Source of the DNA: Aminobacter carboxidus
GTDB taxonomy: Bacteria > Pseudomonadota > Alphaproteobacteria > Rhizobiales > Rhizobiaceae
Direction: 5' to 3'
Length of the DNA stretch: 64,000 nt
Assembly (NCBI RefSeq): GCF_014863355.1
Contig: NZ_JACZEP010000001.1
Span: forward strand, 744,001 to 808,000
The position numbers and the translations under genes are program-made. This document shows positions 17,603 to 28,100 of the stretch, in pieces. Below the pieces are notes generated by a model. The model saw only the letters and a list, made by a program, of their open reading frames with translations. It was not told the origin of the DNA and did not search any database. Each line of letters begins with the position of its first letter. The stretch's first letter is position 1.

Positions 17603-18370
17603 CTAGCTGTCTGACGGAGTGAAGCGGGCCACCACGGCGTGCGCGTTGGCCGGATAGGTGAATCGCACATGGGTGACAGGGCGCTCGGCGCTCCACGTCC
17701 GCCGTTCGATGATCAGGCACGGCGCGCCGCTGGCGAGGCCAAGGTCGGCGGCTGTCTCACTGTCGGCTGCCGCGGCACGAATGACGTGTTCGGCCGCACT
17801 CCATGGCACCTGTCCGATCAGCCACGGTCCGGGCGCCGACTTCAGGAATTCCTGGTCGGCCGCTTCAGGCACGGCGGCGAGACTGATCAGCCGATCCTCG
17901 ACGCAGAACGGCCGGACACCGGCATAGTGCAGACACTGCAAAGCCAGAACCTGCCCCGCAACCGAAGGGCCAGGTCCGAGCCTTTCGCGGTCGACGGTTG
18001 TGGCTCGTCGTTTGGTCTGCGCCATCAATTCATAGCGATAGGGCAGGCCGAGTGCTTCGACTTCAATACGGATGTCGTGAATTTCAAGCACCGCTGCCTG
18101 AGATTGCGGCCGGCGCACGAAGCTGCCGGAGCGGCGGCGGCGCTCGATCAGCCCGGATTTGGCGAGCTGTGACAGCGCCTTGTTCACGGTCATGCGTGAA
18201 CAGTCATATTCGGCGGTCAGCTCATGCTCGAACGGGATGCGGTAGCCGGGCTCCCACTCGCCGGAGACGATGCGGTCCCTGATGTCGTTGAGGATGCGCT
18301 GGTAGAGCGATGTCGATGCATCGACGCCGACCGGCTCTTCAACAACCTCCGCTATCGAATCGGGCACCAA
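17603..18370 (-). CDS. hutC: Histidine utilisation repressor HutC (GntR family)
   Basis: A 255-residue GntR/HutC regulator. The winged helix-turn-helix is SLYQRILNDIRDRIVSGEWE with the recognition part CSRMTVNKALSQLAKSGLIE. The UTRA effector domain follows (LALQCLHYAGVRPFCVEDRL, GAPCLIIERRTWS, VTHVRFTYPA). HutC represses hut genes until urocanate binds. The TTG start at 18370 lies 9 bases after hutF, so hutF-hutC are co-transcribed. The TGTATATACA palindrome in front of hutF/hutI is its likely site. Confidence 0.92.
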   Translation of the reverse strand: MVPDSIAEVVEEPVGVDASTSLYQRILNDIRDRIVSGEWEPGYRIPFEHELTAEYDCSRMTVNKALSQLAKSGLIERRRRSGSFVRRPQSQAAVLEIHDIRIEVEALGLPYRYELMAQTKRRATTVDRERLGPGPSVAGQVLALQCLHYAGVRPFCVEDRLISLAAVPEAADQEFLKSAPGPWLIGQVPWSAAEHVIRAAAADSETAADLGLASGAPCLIIERRTWSAERPVTHVRFTYPANAHAVVARFTPSDS

Positions 18371-18379
18371 TCGCTCCTG

Positions 18380-19732
18380 TTACGCCGCAGTCAGCTCCAT
18401 CATCACATTACGAAACCTGGCCGCAATAGCATCGCGGCGGAAATGTGCGCCGTCGGCCACGACTTTGCGGCCATTTGTCCAGACACAGTCGACTTTGCCG
18501 CCTCCAGCGAAGATCCAGGCGTCGAGGATGGCGTCTTCCGACTTGCCGGCAAGCGTCGGCTGGGCGGGGTCGAGCGAGACGAAATCGGCAGCCGAGCCCG
18601 TTGCAAGTCCTGCCGAACCTGCGCCAAGCGCCTGGGCGCCGCCGCCAAGCGCCGCATCGAACAGGGCGCGGCCTGTCGACTGGCCTGAGGTCGCGAGCAC
18701 GTTGCGGGCGCGATGGGCGAGGCGCTGCGAATATTCGAGCATCCTGAGTTCGCCGTCGACGCCGATCTCGACATTCGAATCCGAGCCGACGCCATATTTG
18801 CCGCCATGCTCGACGAACAGCGGTGCTGCAAAGACGCCGTCGCCGAGATTGGCCTCGGTGATCGGGCACAGGCCAGCAACCGCGCCAGACCTGGCCATCG
18901 CGATCGTCTCTGCCTCGGTCATGTGGGTGGCGTGGATCAGGCACCAGCGCCTGTCGACATCGGCGTGGCGCAGCAGCCACTCGACCGGCCGAGCGCCGGA
19001 CCAGACGACGCAGTCTTCGACTTCCTTGACCTGTTCGGCGATGTGGATGTGGATCGGGCCCGTGGTCAGGGCGGTGACAATGGCCAGTTCGTCAGGCGTT
19101 GCGGCGCGCAGGCTGTGCGGCGCAAGGCCAAGAACCGCGCCGTCGATGCCCTTCAGCGCTTCGTCGCACTTCTCAAAAAGCTGTGCGAAGCGATTCGTAT
19201 CGTTGATGAATCGACGCTGGCCGTCATTGGCAGGTGCGCCGCCAAAGCCGGAATGGGCGTAGAACACCGGCAGCAATGTCAGCCCGATGCCGGTGTCGAC
19301 GGAGGCCGCGGCGATGCGTTCGGCCATCTCGGCGATGTTGGCATAGGGGCTGCCGTCTCGGTCGTGATGGAGATAGTGGAACTCGCCGACGCGGGAAAAA
19401 CCCGCCTCCAGCATTTCGACATAGAGCTGTGCGGCAACCGCCTCGACCTGTTCGGGCGTCATGTTGAGCGCGAAGCGGTACATCACCTCGCGCCAGGACC
19501 AGAAGCTGTCGGACGAGGGCCCGCGGATTTCGGCGAGGCCGGCCATGCCGCGCTGGAAGGCGTGGCTGTGCAGATTGGGCATGCCGGGCAGGACGATCGC
19601 GTGGCGCTCGTCGCCTGGCTGTGCTGCCGTGCCTGTTTCCACCGTGTCGATGCGGCCCCCGGCCAGTGTCATCCGCACGTTGCGTTGCCAGCCGTCGGCC
19701 AGAAGCGCCTGTTCCGCAAAGATCGTCGCCAC
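18380..19732 (-). CDS. hutF: Formimidoylglutamate deiminase HutF
   Basis: A 450-residue amidohydrolase that converts N-formimino-L-glutamate to N-formyl-L-glutamate plus ammonia. Zinc-site motifs are GMPNLHSHAFQRGMAGL, IHIHIAEQ, CLIHATHM and GVGSDSNVEIG. With HutG it defines the five-step histidine pathway that releases formate rather than formamide. The GTG start (VATIFAEQALL) is preceded by GAGGAG. Longer frames run back into hutI in antisense. It is divergent from hutI and upstream of hutC. Confidence 0.95.
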   Translation of the reverse strand: MATIFAEQALLADGWQRNVRMTLAGGRIDTVETGTAAQPGDERHAIVLPGMPNLHSHAFQRGMAGLAEIRGPSSDSFWSWREVMYRFALNMTPEQVEAVAAQLYVEMLEAGFSRVGEFHYLHHDRDGSPYANIAEMAERIAAASVDTGIGLTLLPVFYAHSGFGGAPANDGQRRFINDTNRFAQLFEKCDEALKGIDGAVLGLAPHSLRAATPDELAIVTALTTGPIHIHIAEQVKEVEDCVVWSGARPVEWLLRHADVDRRWCLIHATHMTEAETIAMARSGAVAGLCPITEANLGDGVFAAPLFVEHGGKYGVGSDSNVEIGVDGELRMLEYSQRLAHRARNVLATSGQSTGRALFDAALGGGAQALGAGSAGLATGSAADFVSLDPAQPTLAGKSEDAILDAWIFAGGGKVDCVWTNGRKVVADGAHFRRDAIAARFRNVMMELTAA

Positions 19733-19770
19733 CAGAATCTCCTCACCTCTTTCGTGTCGCACGATAGCAC

Positions 19771-19800
19771 TTGCATCGCGTTCCTGATATGTATATACAT
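19771..19800 (+). promoter_or_regulatory. hut promoter overlapped by a HutC operator
   Basis: TTGCAT (19771-19776) and TATACA (19794-19799), 17 bases apart, form a plausible sigma-70 promoter for hutI. The -10 element lies within the perfect palindrome ATGTATATACAT (19789-19800), whose core TGTATATACA matches known HutC sites. Binding there would block transcription toward hutI and probably toward hutF. Confidence 0.75.
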
Positions 19801-19829
19801 AATCGCGGTTGGAGGAAACGAAAAACATC

Positions 19830-21059
19830 ATGGCTGGCGAGCAATCGGCGACATCGGCAAGAATCTGGCGCAATGCGCGGCTGGCGACGCTGGCTGAAGC
19901 TGCGGCCGATCTCGGCGTTGTCGAAAATGGCGCGATTGCTGCCCGTGACGGCCGCATCGTTTTCGCCGGAGCTGAGGCTGATATGCCTCGGGCTCTGCGC
20001 GACGGCGCCGAGATCATCGATTGCCATGGTCGCTGGATCACGCCGGGCCTGATCGACTGCCACACCCACCTCGTTCACGCAGGCAATCGTGCCAACGAGT
20101 TCGAGATGCGGCTTGCGGGCGCGACATATGAAGAAGTGGCGCGGGCAGGGGGCGGCATCGTCTCCTCGGTCAAGGCGCTACGCAGCGCTTCCGAAGCCGA
20201 TCTAGTCGCCCAGACCTTGCCGCGCCTCGACGCCCTGATGGCTGAAGGTGTGACTACGGTCGAGATCAAGTCGGGTTACGGCCTCGACTTGGAGAATGAA
20301 GCAAAATCGTTGCGCGCGGCTAGGAAACTTGCCGAGTTGCGGCAGGTGACAGTGCGCACGACATTCCTCGGCGCCCATGCCCTGCCGGCGGAAGCCAATG
20401 GCGACAAGGACGCCTATATCGGCCTCGTTGCCGGCCCGATGCTCGACAAAATCGCGGCCGAAGGCCTCGCCGACGCCGTCGATGGCTTCTGCGAAGGCAT
20501 CGCCTTTTCGCCAGAGCAGATGGCGCGTGTCTTTGACGCCGCGACGGCAAAAGGGCTTCCGGTCAAGCTGCACGCCGACCAACTGTCCAATCTCGGCGGT
20601 GCGGCCCTTGCCGCAAGCTATGGCGCGTTGTCGGCCGACCATCTCGAATACACCGACGAAGCGGGTGCCGCCGCCATGGCGAAAGCAGGCACGGTCGCCG
20701 TCATCCTGCCCGGCGCTTTCTACTTCATCAGAGAGACCAAAAAGCCGCCGGTCGGGCTGTTCCGCCAGCACGGCGTGAAAATGGCTGTCGCTACCGACAA
20801 CAATCCTGGCACGTCGCCGCTGACGTCGCTGCTTCTGACCATGAACATGGCGGCGACCCTGTTTGCCATGACAGTCGAGGAATGCATCGCCGGTGTGACC
20901 CGCGAGGCAGCCCGCGCGCTCGGCCTTCAGGCCGAAACTGGCACGCTTGAAGCAGGAAAATGGGCCGACCTTGCCATCTGGGACATCGAAAGCCCGGCCG
21001 AACTTGTCTATCGCATGGGGTTCAACCCGCTCCATGCCCGTATCTGGAGAGGGAAATGA
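19830..21059 (+). CDS. hutI: Imidazolonepropionase HutI
   Basis: A 409-residue amidohydrolase that opens the imidazolone ring to give N-formimino-L-glutamate, the third step of histidine breakdown. Metal-site motifs are [32 protein letters not shown] and [12 protein letters not shown]. The ATG at 19830 ([18 protein letters not shown]) matches the family N terminus; GGAGG lies about 14 bases upstream, a little far. The TTG at 19809 would start on top of that site. Its stop overlaps the hutH start (ATGA). Confidence 0.95.
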   Translation: MAGEQSATSARIWRNARLATLAEAAADLGVVENGAIAARDGRIVFAGAEADMPRALRDGAEIIDCHGRWITPGLIDCHTHLVHAGNRANEFEMRLAGATYEEVARAGGGIVSSVKALRSASEADLVAQTLPRLDALMAEGVTTVEIKSGYGLDLENEAKSLRAARKLAELRQVTVRTTFLGAHALPAEANGDKDAYIGLVAGPMLDKIAAEGLADAVDGFCEGIAFSPEQMARVFDAATAKGLPVKLHADQLSNLGGAALAASYGALSADHLEYTDEAGAAAMAKAGTVAVILPGAFYFIRETKKPPVGLFRQHGVKMAVATDNNPGTSPLTSLLLTMNMAATLFAMTVEECIAGVTREAARALGLQAETGTLEAGKWADLAIWDIESPAELVYRMGFNPLHARIWRGK

Positions 21060-22600
21060 CCACGCTTGTATTGAACCCCGGCAATGCCACGCTTGCCGAC
21101 TGGCGCGCCATCTATCGCGGCGCCGTTCCCGAGCTCGATCCGGCCTGCCGCCCCAAAATCAAGGCCAGCGCCGAGACAGTGGCGCGGATCGTCGCCAAGG
21201 GCGAGCCGGTCTACGGCATCAATACAGGCTTCGGCAAGCTCGCCAGCGTCCGCATCCCGGCGGCCGATCTCGAAACCCTGCAGCGCAACATCGTGCTCAG
21301 CCACGCCGCCGGCGTTGGCGAGGCCATGCCCGTCGCGGTAACGCGCCTGATGATGGCTTTGAAGCTCGCCAGCCTGGCCCAGGGCGCGTCGGGCGTCCGG
21401 CCCGGGACCATCGATCTGTTGCAGCAAATGCTTGCCAGGGATGTCATCCCGGTCGTTCCGGCGCAGGGTTCAGTCGGCGCCTCGGGCGATCTGGCACCGC
21501 TTTCGCACATGACGGCAACGATGATCGGTGTCGGCGACTGTCACACCCCGCATGGAATCGTTCCGGCCAAGGTCGCCTTCGTCACACACGGCCTTGAGCA
21601 GATCACGCTCGGCGCCAAGGAAGGCCTGGCGCTGCTCAACGGCACCCAATTCTCGACCGCCTATGCGCTGGCCGCATTGTTTGAAGCGGAAAACCTCTAC
21701 CAGTCGGCGCTGGTGACCGGTGCGCTGTCGACGGATGCGGCCAAGGGCTCGGATGCGCCGTTCGACCCGCGCATTCATGTCTTGCGCAAGCACCGCGGCC
21801 AGATCGAGACCGCCGACACGCTGCGCAACCTGATGGCGGGCAGCGCCATCCGCGAAAGCCACCGCGTAGGCGACGAGCGTGTGCAGGATCCTTACTGCCT
21901 GCGCTGCCAGCCGCAGGTGATGGGCGCTGCCCTGACCTTGCTGCGACAGGCTGCCGACACGCTCGGCACCGAAGCGAACGGTGTCACCGACAACCCGCTG
22001 ATCTTCACCGAAGACGACACTGCGCTGTCAGGCGGCAATTTCCACGCCGAACCGGTGGCCTTCGCCGCCGACATGATCGCTTTGGCGGTCTGCGAGATCG
22101 GCTCGCTGTCCGAGCGCCGCATCGCCATGCTGGTCGACCCGGCTCTGTCGGGCATGCCTGCCTTCCTCACGCCGAAGCCGGGTCTCAACTCCGGCTTCAT
22201 GATCCCGCAGGTCACCGCTGCTGCCCTTGTTTCCGAAAACAAGCAGAAGGCTTATCCGGCCAGCGTCGACTCGATCCCGACTTCCGCCAATCAGGAAGAT
22301 CACGTCTCGATGGCCGCCCACGGCGCACGCCGGCTGCTGGGCATGATCGAAAACGCCAATGGCGTGCTCGGCATCGAACTGCTTGCCGCCGCCCAAGGCT
22401 GCGACTTCCATGCGCCGCTGGCGTCGAGCGCTGCACTCGAGGCTGTGCGCAAGCTGGTCCGCGCCCAGGTGCCACATCTCGACGATGACCGCCATTTCCA
22501 TCCCGACATGGAAAAGGCCATCGCGCTGGTTCGCACCGGGGCGGTCGTCGATGCAATCGCCGGCGTTGGCCTACCTGAGATCTCGGGTGGCGAGAGATGA
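21056..22600 (+). CDS. hutH: Histidine ammonia-lyase HutH
   Basis: A 514-residue lyase that removes ammonia from histidine to form urocanate, the first step of the pathway. The MIO cofactor forms from Ala-Ser-Gly in [15 protein letters not shown]. Other family blocks are [38 protein letters not shown] and [14 protein letters not shown]. The start at 21056 overlaps hutI and the stop overlaps hutG, so the three are translationally coupled. Length is normal. Confidence 0.97.
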   Translation: MTTLVLNPGNATLADWRAIYRGAVPELDPACRPKIKASAETVARIVAKGEPVYGINTGFGKLASVRIPAADLETLQRNIVLSHAAGVGEAMPVAVTRLMMALKLASLAQGASGVRPGTIDLLQQMLARDVIPVVPAQGSVGASGDLAPLSHMTATMIGVGDCHTPHGIVPAKVAFVTHGLEQITLGAKEGLALLNGTQFSTAYALAALFEAENLYQSALVTGALSTDAAKGSDAPFDPRIHVLRKHRGQIETADTLRNLMAGSAIRESHRVGDERVQDPYCLRCQPQVMGAALTLLRQAADTLGTEANGVTDNPLIFTEDDTALSGGNFHAEPVAFAADMIALAVCEIGSLSERRIAMLVDPALSGMPAFLTPKPGLNSGFMIPQVTAAALVSENKQKAYPASVDSIPTSANQEDHVSMAAHGARRLLGMIENANGVLGIELLAAAQGCDFHAPLASSAALEAVRKLVRAQVPHLDDDRHFHPDMEKAIALVRTGAVVDAIAGVGLPEISGGER

Positions 22601-23424
22601 GCGGCACTTCTTGGTTGACGATCCAGCGGGGCGACGCTCCGCTGCTCGTCAGCATTCCCCACACCGGAACGGATTTGGCCGGGCTCGACGATATCTTCGT
22701 CTCGCCCTGGCTGGCCCGGCGCGACACCGACTGGTGGATCGAGCAGCTCTACGATTTTGCCGCCGGCCTCGGGGCAACGGTGGTGCGCACGACGGTTTCG
22801 CGCTCGATCATCGACGTCAACCGCGATCCCTCGGGCGCCTCGCTCTATCCCGGCCAGGCGACGACCGAACTCTGCCCGACCACGACCTTCGACGGCGAGG
22901 CGCTGTACCGGGAAGGGCTCGAGCCGGACGAGGCCGAAGTCGCAAGGCGTCGCGAGAGCTACTATGATCCCTATCACGCCGCGCTGGAAGGCGAGATCGT
23001 TCGTCTCAGGACCCTGCACCCCGAGATCGTTCTCTACGACTGCCACTCGATCCGCTCGGTCATTCCCCGCCTGTTCGACGGCAAGCTGCCGCTGTTCAAC
23101 CTCGGCACCAATTCCGGCAAGAGCGCCGATCCCGTCTTGCAGGAGCAGGTCGCCGCACTGATGGCTGCGAGCGGCAGGCCGTGGGTGGTCAATGGCCGCT
23201 TCAAGGGCGGCTGGATCACCCGCCGGCACGGCCAGCCGGGTCAGGGCGTCCATGCCTTGCAGATGGAGCTGTCCTGCCGCGGCTACATGCTGGAGCCGGA
23301 AGGCAAGGTCGAGCCGGCCAACTGGCCGACCCGCTACGACCCGGAATTCGCCGCGCCGATGCGCGCGACGCTCACCAAGATCCTCGAAACCGCGCTCGCC
23401 TGGGCGGGCAGCCGACACTCCTAG
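22597..23424 (+). CDS. hutG: N-formylglutamate deformylase HutG
   Basis: A 275-residue N-formylglutamate amidohydrolase that releases formate and glutamate, the last step of the HutF route. Visible motifs: [61 protein letters not shown] and [13 protein letters not shown]. It belongs to the FGase family and not the arginase-like HutG of other bacteria. It starts on the hutH stop (ATGA) and is followed after 11 bases by hutU. Confidence 0.94.
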   Translation: MSGTSWLTIQRGDAPLLVSIPHTGTDLAGLDDIFVSPWLARRDTDWWIEQLYDFAAGLGATVVRTTVSRSIIDVNRDPSGASLYPGQATTELCPTTTFDGEALYREGLEPDEAEVARRRESYYDPYHAALEGEIVRLRTLHPEIVLYDCHSIRSVIPRLFDGKLPLFNLGTNSGKSADPVLQEQVAALMAASGRPWVVNGRFKGGWITRRHGQPGQGVHALQMELSCRGYMLEPEGKVEPANWPTRYDPEFAAPMRATLTKILETALAWAGSRHS

Positions 23425-23435
23425 GAGGTTTTCGC

Positions 23436-25109
<1,674 letters not shown>

Positions 25110-25180
25110 AACTGATCGACCTTGCGAGGCGGCACCCCGTGTCACTCGCTTCTTGTTGGCTTACTGGGAGGAGGACCCTC

Positions 25181-26506
25181 ATGACCGATATCACCAGCCA
25201 TGAAGGCGGATCGCGGGCCGGCGCCGGCCTGAAACTTGTGCTTTTCAGCCTCATTGGCATCATCTTCTTTTTCGTACCGGTCACGATCGGCACTAAATCC
25301 ACCATCCTCCTTGATCATGCTGCGACCGCGCTGGCAGTCCAGTTGCGCCCCGTGGCGGTTGCCTTCGTCTGTCTGCTGATCGCCTATGGCGCCATCGGCC
25401 CGTTCGTCCGCGGTTCCTGGAACAGGAACGTCACCGAAGCGATCTTTTCGGCCCTGCGTGTCCTCGGGCTCGGGCTCTCGGTCATGTATCTCACCGGGGT
25501 CGGGCCGGAGACTTTCTTTGCCCCCGACATGTTGCCCTTCCTGTTCGACAAGCTGGTGCTCTCGGTCGGGCTGATCGTGCCGATCGGCGCTTTGGCGCTC
25601 GCTTTCCTCGTCGGCTACGGCCTGCTGGAGTTCACCGGCGTGCTTGTGCAACCGGTCATGCGCCCGGTCTGGCGGACGCCGGGCTGGTCGGCCATCGATG
25701 CGGTTGCGTCCTTTGTCGGCAGCTATTCGCTGGCGCTGCTGATCACCGACCGTGTCTTCAAGGAAGGCAAATACACCGTCCGCGAGGCGGTGATCATCGC
25801 CACCGGCTTCTCGACCGTTTCGGCAACCTTCATGATCATCGTCGCCAAGACCCTCGGCCTGATGGGCAGCTGGAACCTCTACTTCTGGACCACCTTCGTC
25901 GTGACGTTCGTCGTTTCGGCAATCACCGCCCGGATCTGGCCGATCACCGGCAAGGATCATCCCGCTGACCGCGACCAGCCGCTACCGGCCGGAAAGTCCC
26001 GCATCCAGACGGCGATCGATGTCGGTCTCGACCAGGCCCAGGCGGCTCCGCCGCTGCACGCGCTGCTGCGCGACACCTTCGTCGACGGCCTGCGCATGGC
26101 ATCGATTATCCTTCCCAGCATCATGGCGGTCGGGCTTCTCGGCCTGCTGGCGGCCAAATACACGCCGATCTTCGACATACTCGGTCTGGCGCTGTATCCC
26201 TTCACCTGGCTTGCGCAGTTTAACGATCCGATGCTTGCCGCAAAGTCGATGGCCGCCGGTCTGGCGGAAATGTTCCTGCCGGCGATCCTGCTGAAGGAAG
26301 CCGATCTCGGGCTGAGGTTCGTTGCCGCGGTCGTGTCGGTCAGCCAGGTGCTGTTTTTGTCGGCATCGATACCGTGCGTGCTGGCAACGTCCATCCCTCT
26401 GTCCTTCCGGGACCTGATCGTCATCTGGTATATCCGCACCGCTCTCAGCATCCTGGTCACCGCTCCGATCGCCTGGCTGGCGATCAGCATGGGCTGGCTG
26501 GCGTAA
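25181..26506 (+). CDS. YjiH-family membrane protein, probable hut transporter
   Basis: A 441-residue membrane protein of the YjiH/nucleoside-recognition (Gate) type with about 10-11 hydrophobic segments; FSLIGIIFFFVPVTIGTKS near the N terminus is typical. Position inside the hut operon, 71 bases after hutU and overlapping hutD, suggests it brings in histidine, urocanate or a derivative; no other hut transporter (HutT, HutXWV) is present here. GGGAGGAGG precedes the ATG. The family has no proven substrate, so the role is inferred from context. Confidence 0.75.
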   Translation: MTDITSHEGGSRAGAGLKLVLFSLIGIIFFFVPVTIGTKSTILLDHAATALAVQLRPVAVAFVCLLIAYGAIGPFVRGSWNRNVTEAIFSALRVLGLGLSVMYLTGVGPETFFAPDMLPFLFDKLVLSVGLIVPIGALALAFLVGYGLLEFTGVLVQPVMRPVWRTPGWSAIDAVASFVGSYSLALLITDRVFKEGKYTVREAVIIATGFSTVSATFMIIVAKTLGLMGSWNLYFWTTFVVTFVVSAITARIWPITGKDHPADRDQPLPAGKSRIQTAIDVGLDQAQAAPPLHALLRDTFVDGLRMASIILPSIMAVGLLGLLAAKYTPIFDILGLALYPFTWLAQFNDPMLAAKSMAAGLAEMFLPAILLKEADLGLRFVAAVVSVSQVLFLSASIPCVLATSIPLSFRDLIVIWYIRTALSILVTAPIAWLAISMGWLA

Positions 26507-27075
26507 TGGCAGCGCGCATCATCCGTCACGCCGACTGCCGCCCCATGCCGTGGAAGAACGGCGGCGGCGTGACGACCGAAATCCTGGCCTGGCCACCCGC
26601 GGCCGGGCTCGACGCCTTCGACTGGCGCATCTCCATGGCGCAGGTGGCCAGCGGCGGGCCGTTTTCGGTCTTTGCCGGCATCGACCGGACGCTGACGGTT
26701 CTCGCCGGCACAATGCGGCTGACAGCAGGCGACGCCGCGCCGGTGGCACTTTCTCCGCAATCGCAGCCTTATGCTTTCCCCGGCGATGTCGGCACCGAGG
26801 CAGCGCTCATCGACGGGCCGGTCCTCGACTTCAACGTCATGACCCGGCGCGGCCGCATCAGCCATGCGGTCGAACGGCTGGCATTTTCGAAGCCGACCGA
26901 AATTGCCCAGGGAGAGGGGATCAGCCTGGTCTTCGTCGCCTCCGGCTCGGCGCGCATCGGCGGTCAACCGGTGGCCGCATTCGACACGCTCTACCAGGAA
27001 GACGGCACGGCTACGTTGAAGATCGAACCGACTGAGCCTCTGTCGCTGTTGCTGGTCTCCATTCGCCTGATATAA
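26506..27075 (+). CDS. hutD: HutD-family protein
   Basis: A 189-residue HutD protein, a two-cupin fold found in most proteobacterial hut operons. Typical segments are MPWKNGGGVTTEILAWP, FDWRISMAQVASGGPFS and LIDGPVLDFNVMTRRG. In Pseudomonas HutD is thought to set an upper limit on hut activity, perhaps by binding formylglutamate; that is family knowledge, not visible here. Its start codon shares a base with the stop of the YjiH gene (TAATG). It ends the hut operon. Confidence 0.88.
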   Translation: MAARIIRHADCRPMPWKNGGGVTTEILAWPPAAGLDAFDWRISMAQVASGGPFSVFAGIDRTLTVLAGTMRLTAGDAAPVALSPQSQPYAFPGDVGTEAALIDGPVLDFNVMTRRGRISHAVERLAFSKPTEIAQGEGISLVFVASGSARIGGQPVAAFDTLYQEDGTATLKIEPTEPLSLLLVSIRLI

Positions 27076-27189
27076 CAGGGCAATCTCCAATTTCGTCGTG
27101 ACATCCGTCTGGAACTGGCAAACTATCCATTGGGGGATGGGTAGGTCAGGCCGGCGATCGATATCGCCAGGCGAAGTGGAGGATGTGCC

Positions 27190-27762
27190 ATGGACACCTA
27201 CAAGGTTGGCTATTTCATCGGCAGCCTTGCCGCAGGGTCGATCAACCGCAAGCTCGCCAAGGCGCTGGTCAGGCTCGCGCCCAGGCATCTCGAAATGGAA
27301 GAGATCTCGTTTCGCGACCTGCCGCTCTATAGCTATGACTACGACGCCGACTTCCCTCCGCCTGCGCGTGCCTTCAAGAAGGCACTTGCCGGCGTCGATG
27401 CCGTGCTGTTCGTAACGCCCGAATACAACCGTTCCATTCCCGGCGGCCTGAAGAACGCCATCGACTGGGCGAGCCGGCCTTACGGGACTAATTCCTTCAC
27501 TCGAAAGCCCTCCGCCGTCATCGGCACCTCGCCAGGCGCGATCGGCACGGCGGTGGCCCAGCAAAGCCTGCGCAGCGTGCTGAGTTTCTGCAACTCGCCG
27601 CAGATGAACGCACCCGAAGCCTACATCCAGTTCAAGCCGGGGCTGATCACCGACGACGGCGAGGTGACCAACGAGGGCACCGCCGATTTCCTCAAGAACT
27701 ACATGGCCGAATTCCATGCCTTTGTGGTCAGGGTCTATACTGTGTTGCCACGAGGCGGGTGA
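27190..27762 (+). CDS. NADPH-dependent FMN reductase-family flavoprotein
   Basis: A 190-residue flavodoxin-like reductase. The phosphate loop is GSLAAGSINRKLAKAL near residue 11, and the family signature is FVTPEYNRSIPGGLKNAIDW. Proteins of this kind reduce quinones, azo compounds, chromate or free FMN; the physiological substrate cannot be told. GGAGGATGTGCC precedes the ATG. It lies alone between hutD and ndvB, with 114 bases before it. Confidence 0.85.
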   Translation: MDTYKVGYFIGSLAAGSINRKLAKALVRLAPRHLEMEEISFRDLPLYSYDYDADFPPPARAFKKALAGVDAVLFVTPEYNRSIPGGLKNAIDWASRPYGTNSFTRKPSAVIGTSPGAIGTAVAQQSLRSVLSFCNSPQMNAPEAYIQFKPGLITDDGEVTNEGTADFLKNYMAEFHAFVVRVYTVLPRGG

Positions 27763-28100
27763 GCCGCTCGGAGCCGTTCTGGTCGCTGCAGGGTTCGGAA
27801 TTTAGAAGCGAAAACCCCTGTACAACGATGGTTGGCGCGCACCGCCTGAAATATGGCTAAAATTCAGCATGCGAACACGAAAAAGCCCCAATCCTTGCGT
27901 TCCGCTCTTCGCCCGGCACTGCTATGAGGCGCGGGGGGAGATTGGCGGCGATGACGCCATATTTTCACTCAATCGCAGTGCAAGAGCGATCAATCGACCT
28001 GTTGGTTGCATGCAACCAATTCTTGTTTGAAACGGTTTATGTGGCAGGTCCGCGACGCCGGCAGGCGCTGCGGACTTTCTGTCAGACGGAAATGCTGTAC
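27763..28100. other. Leader region of ndvB
   Basis: A 338-base stretch between the FMN reductase and the chosen ndvB start. The ndvB frame is open back to 27924, but over residues just before 28101 the third codon positions are only about 58 percent G+C by hand count, well below the gene body. It therefore looks like an untranslated leader holding the promoter; no clear hairpin or operator was seen. Confidence 0.5.
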
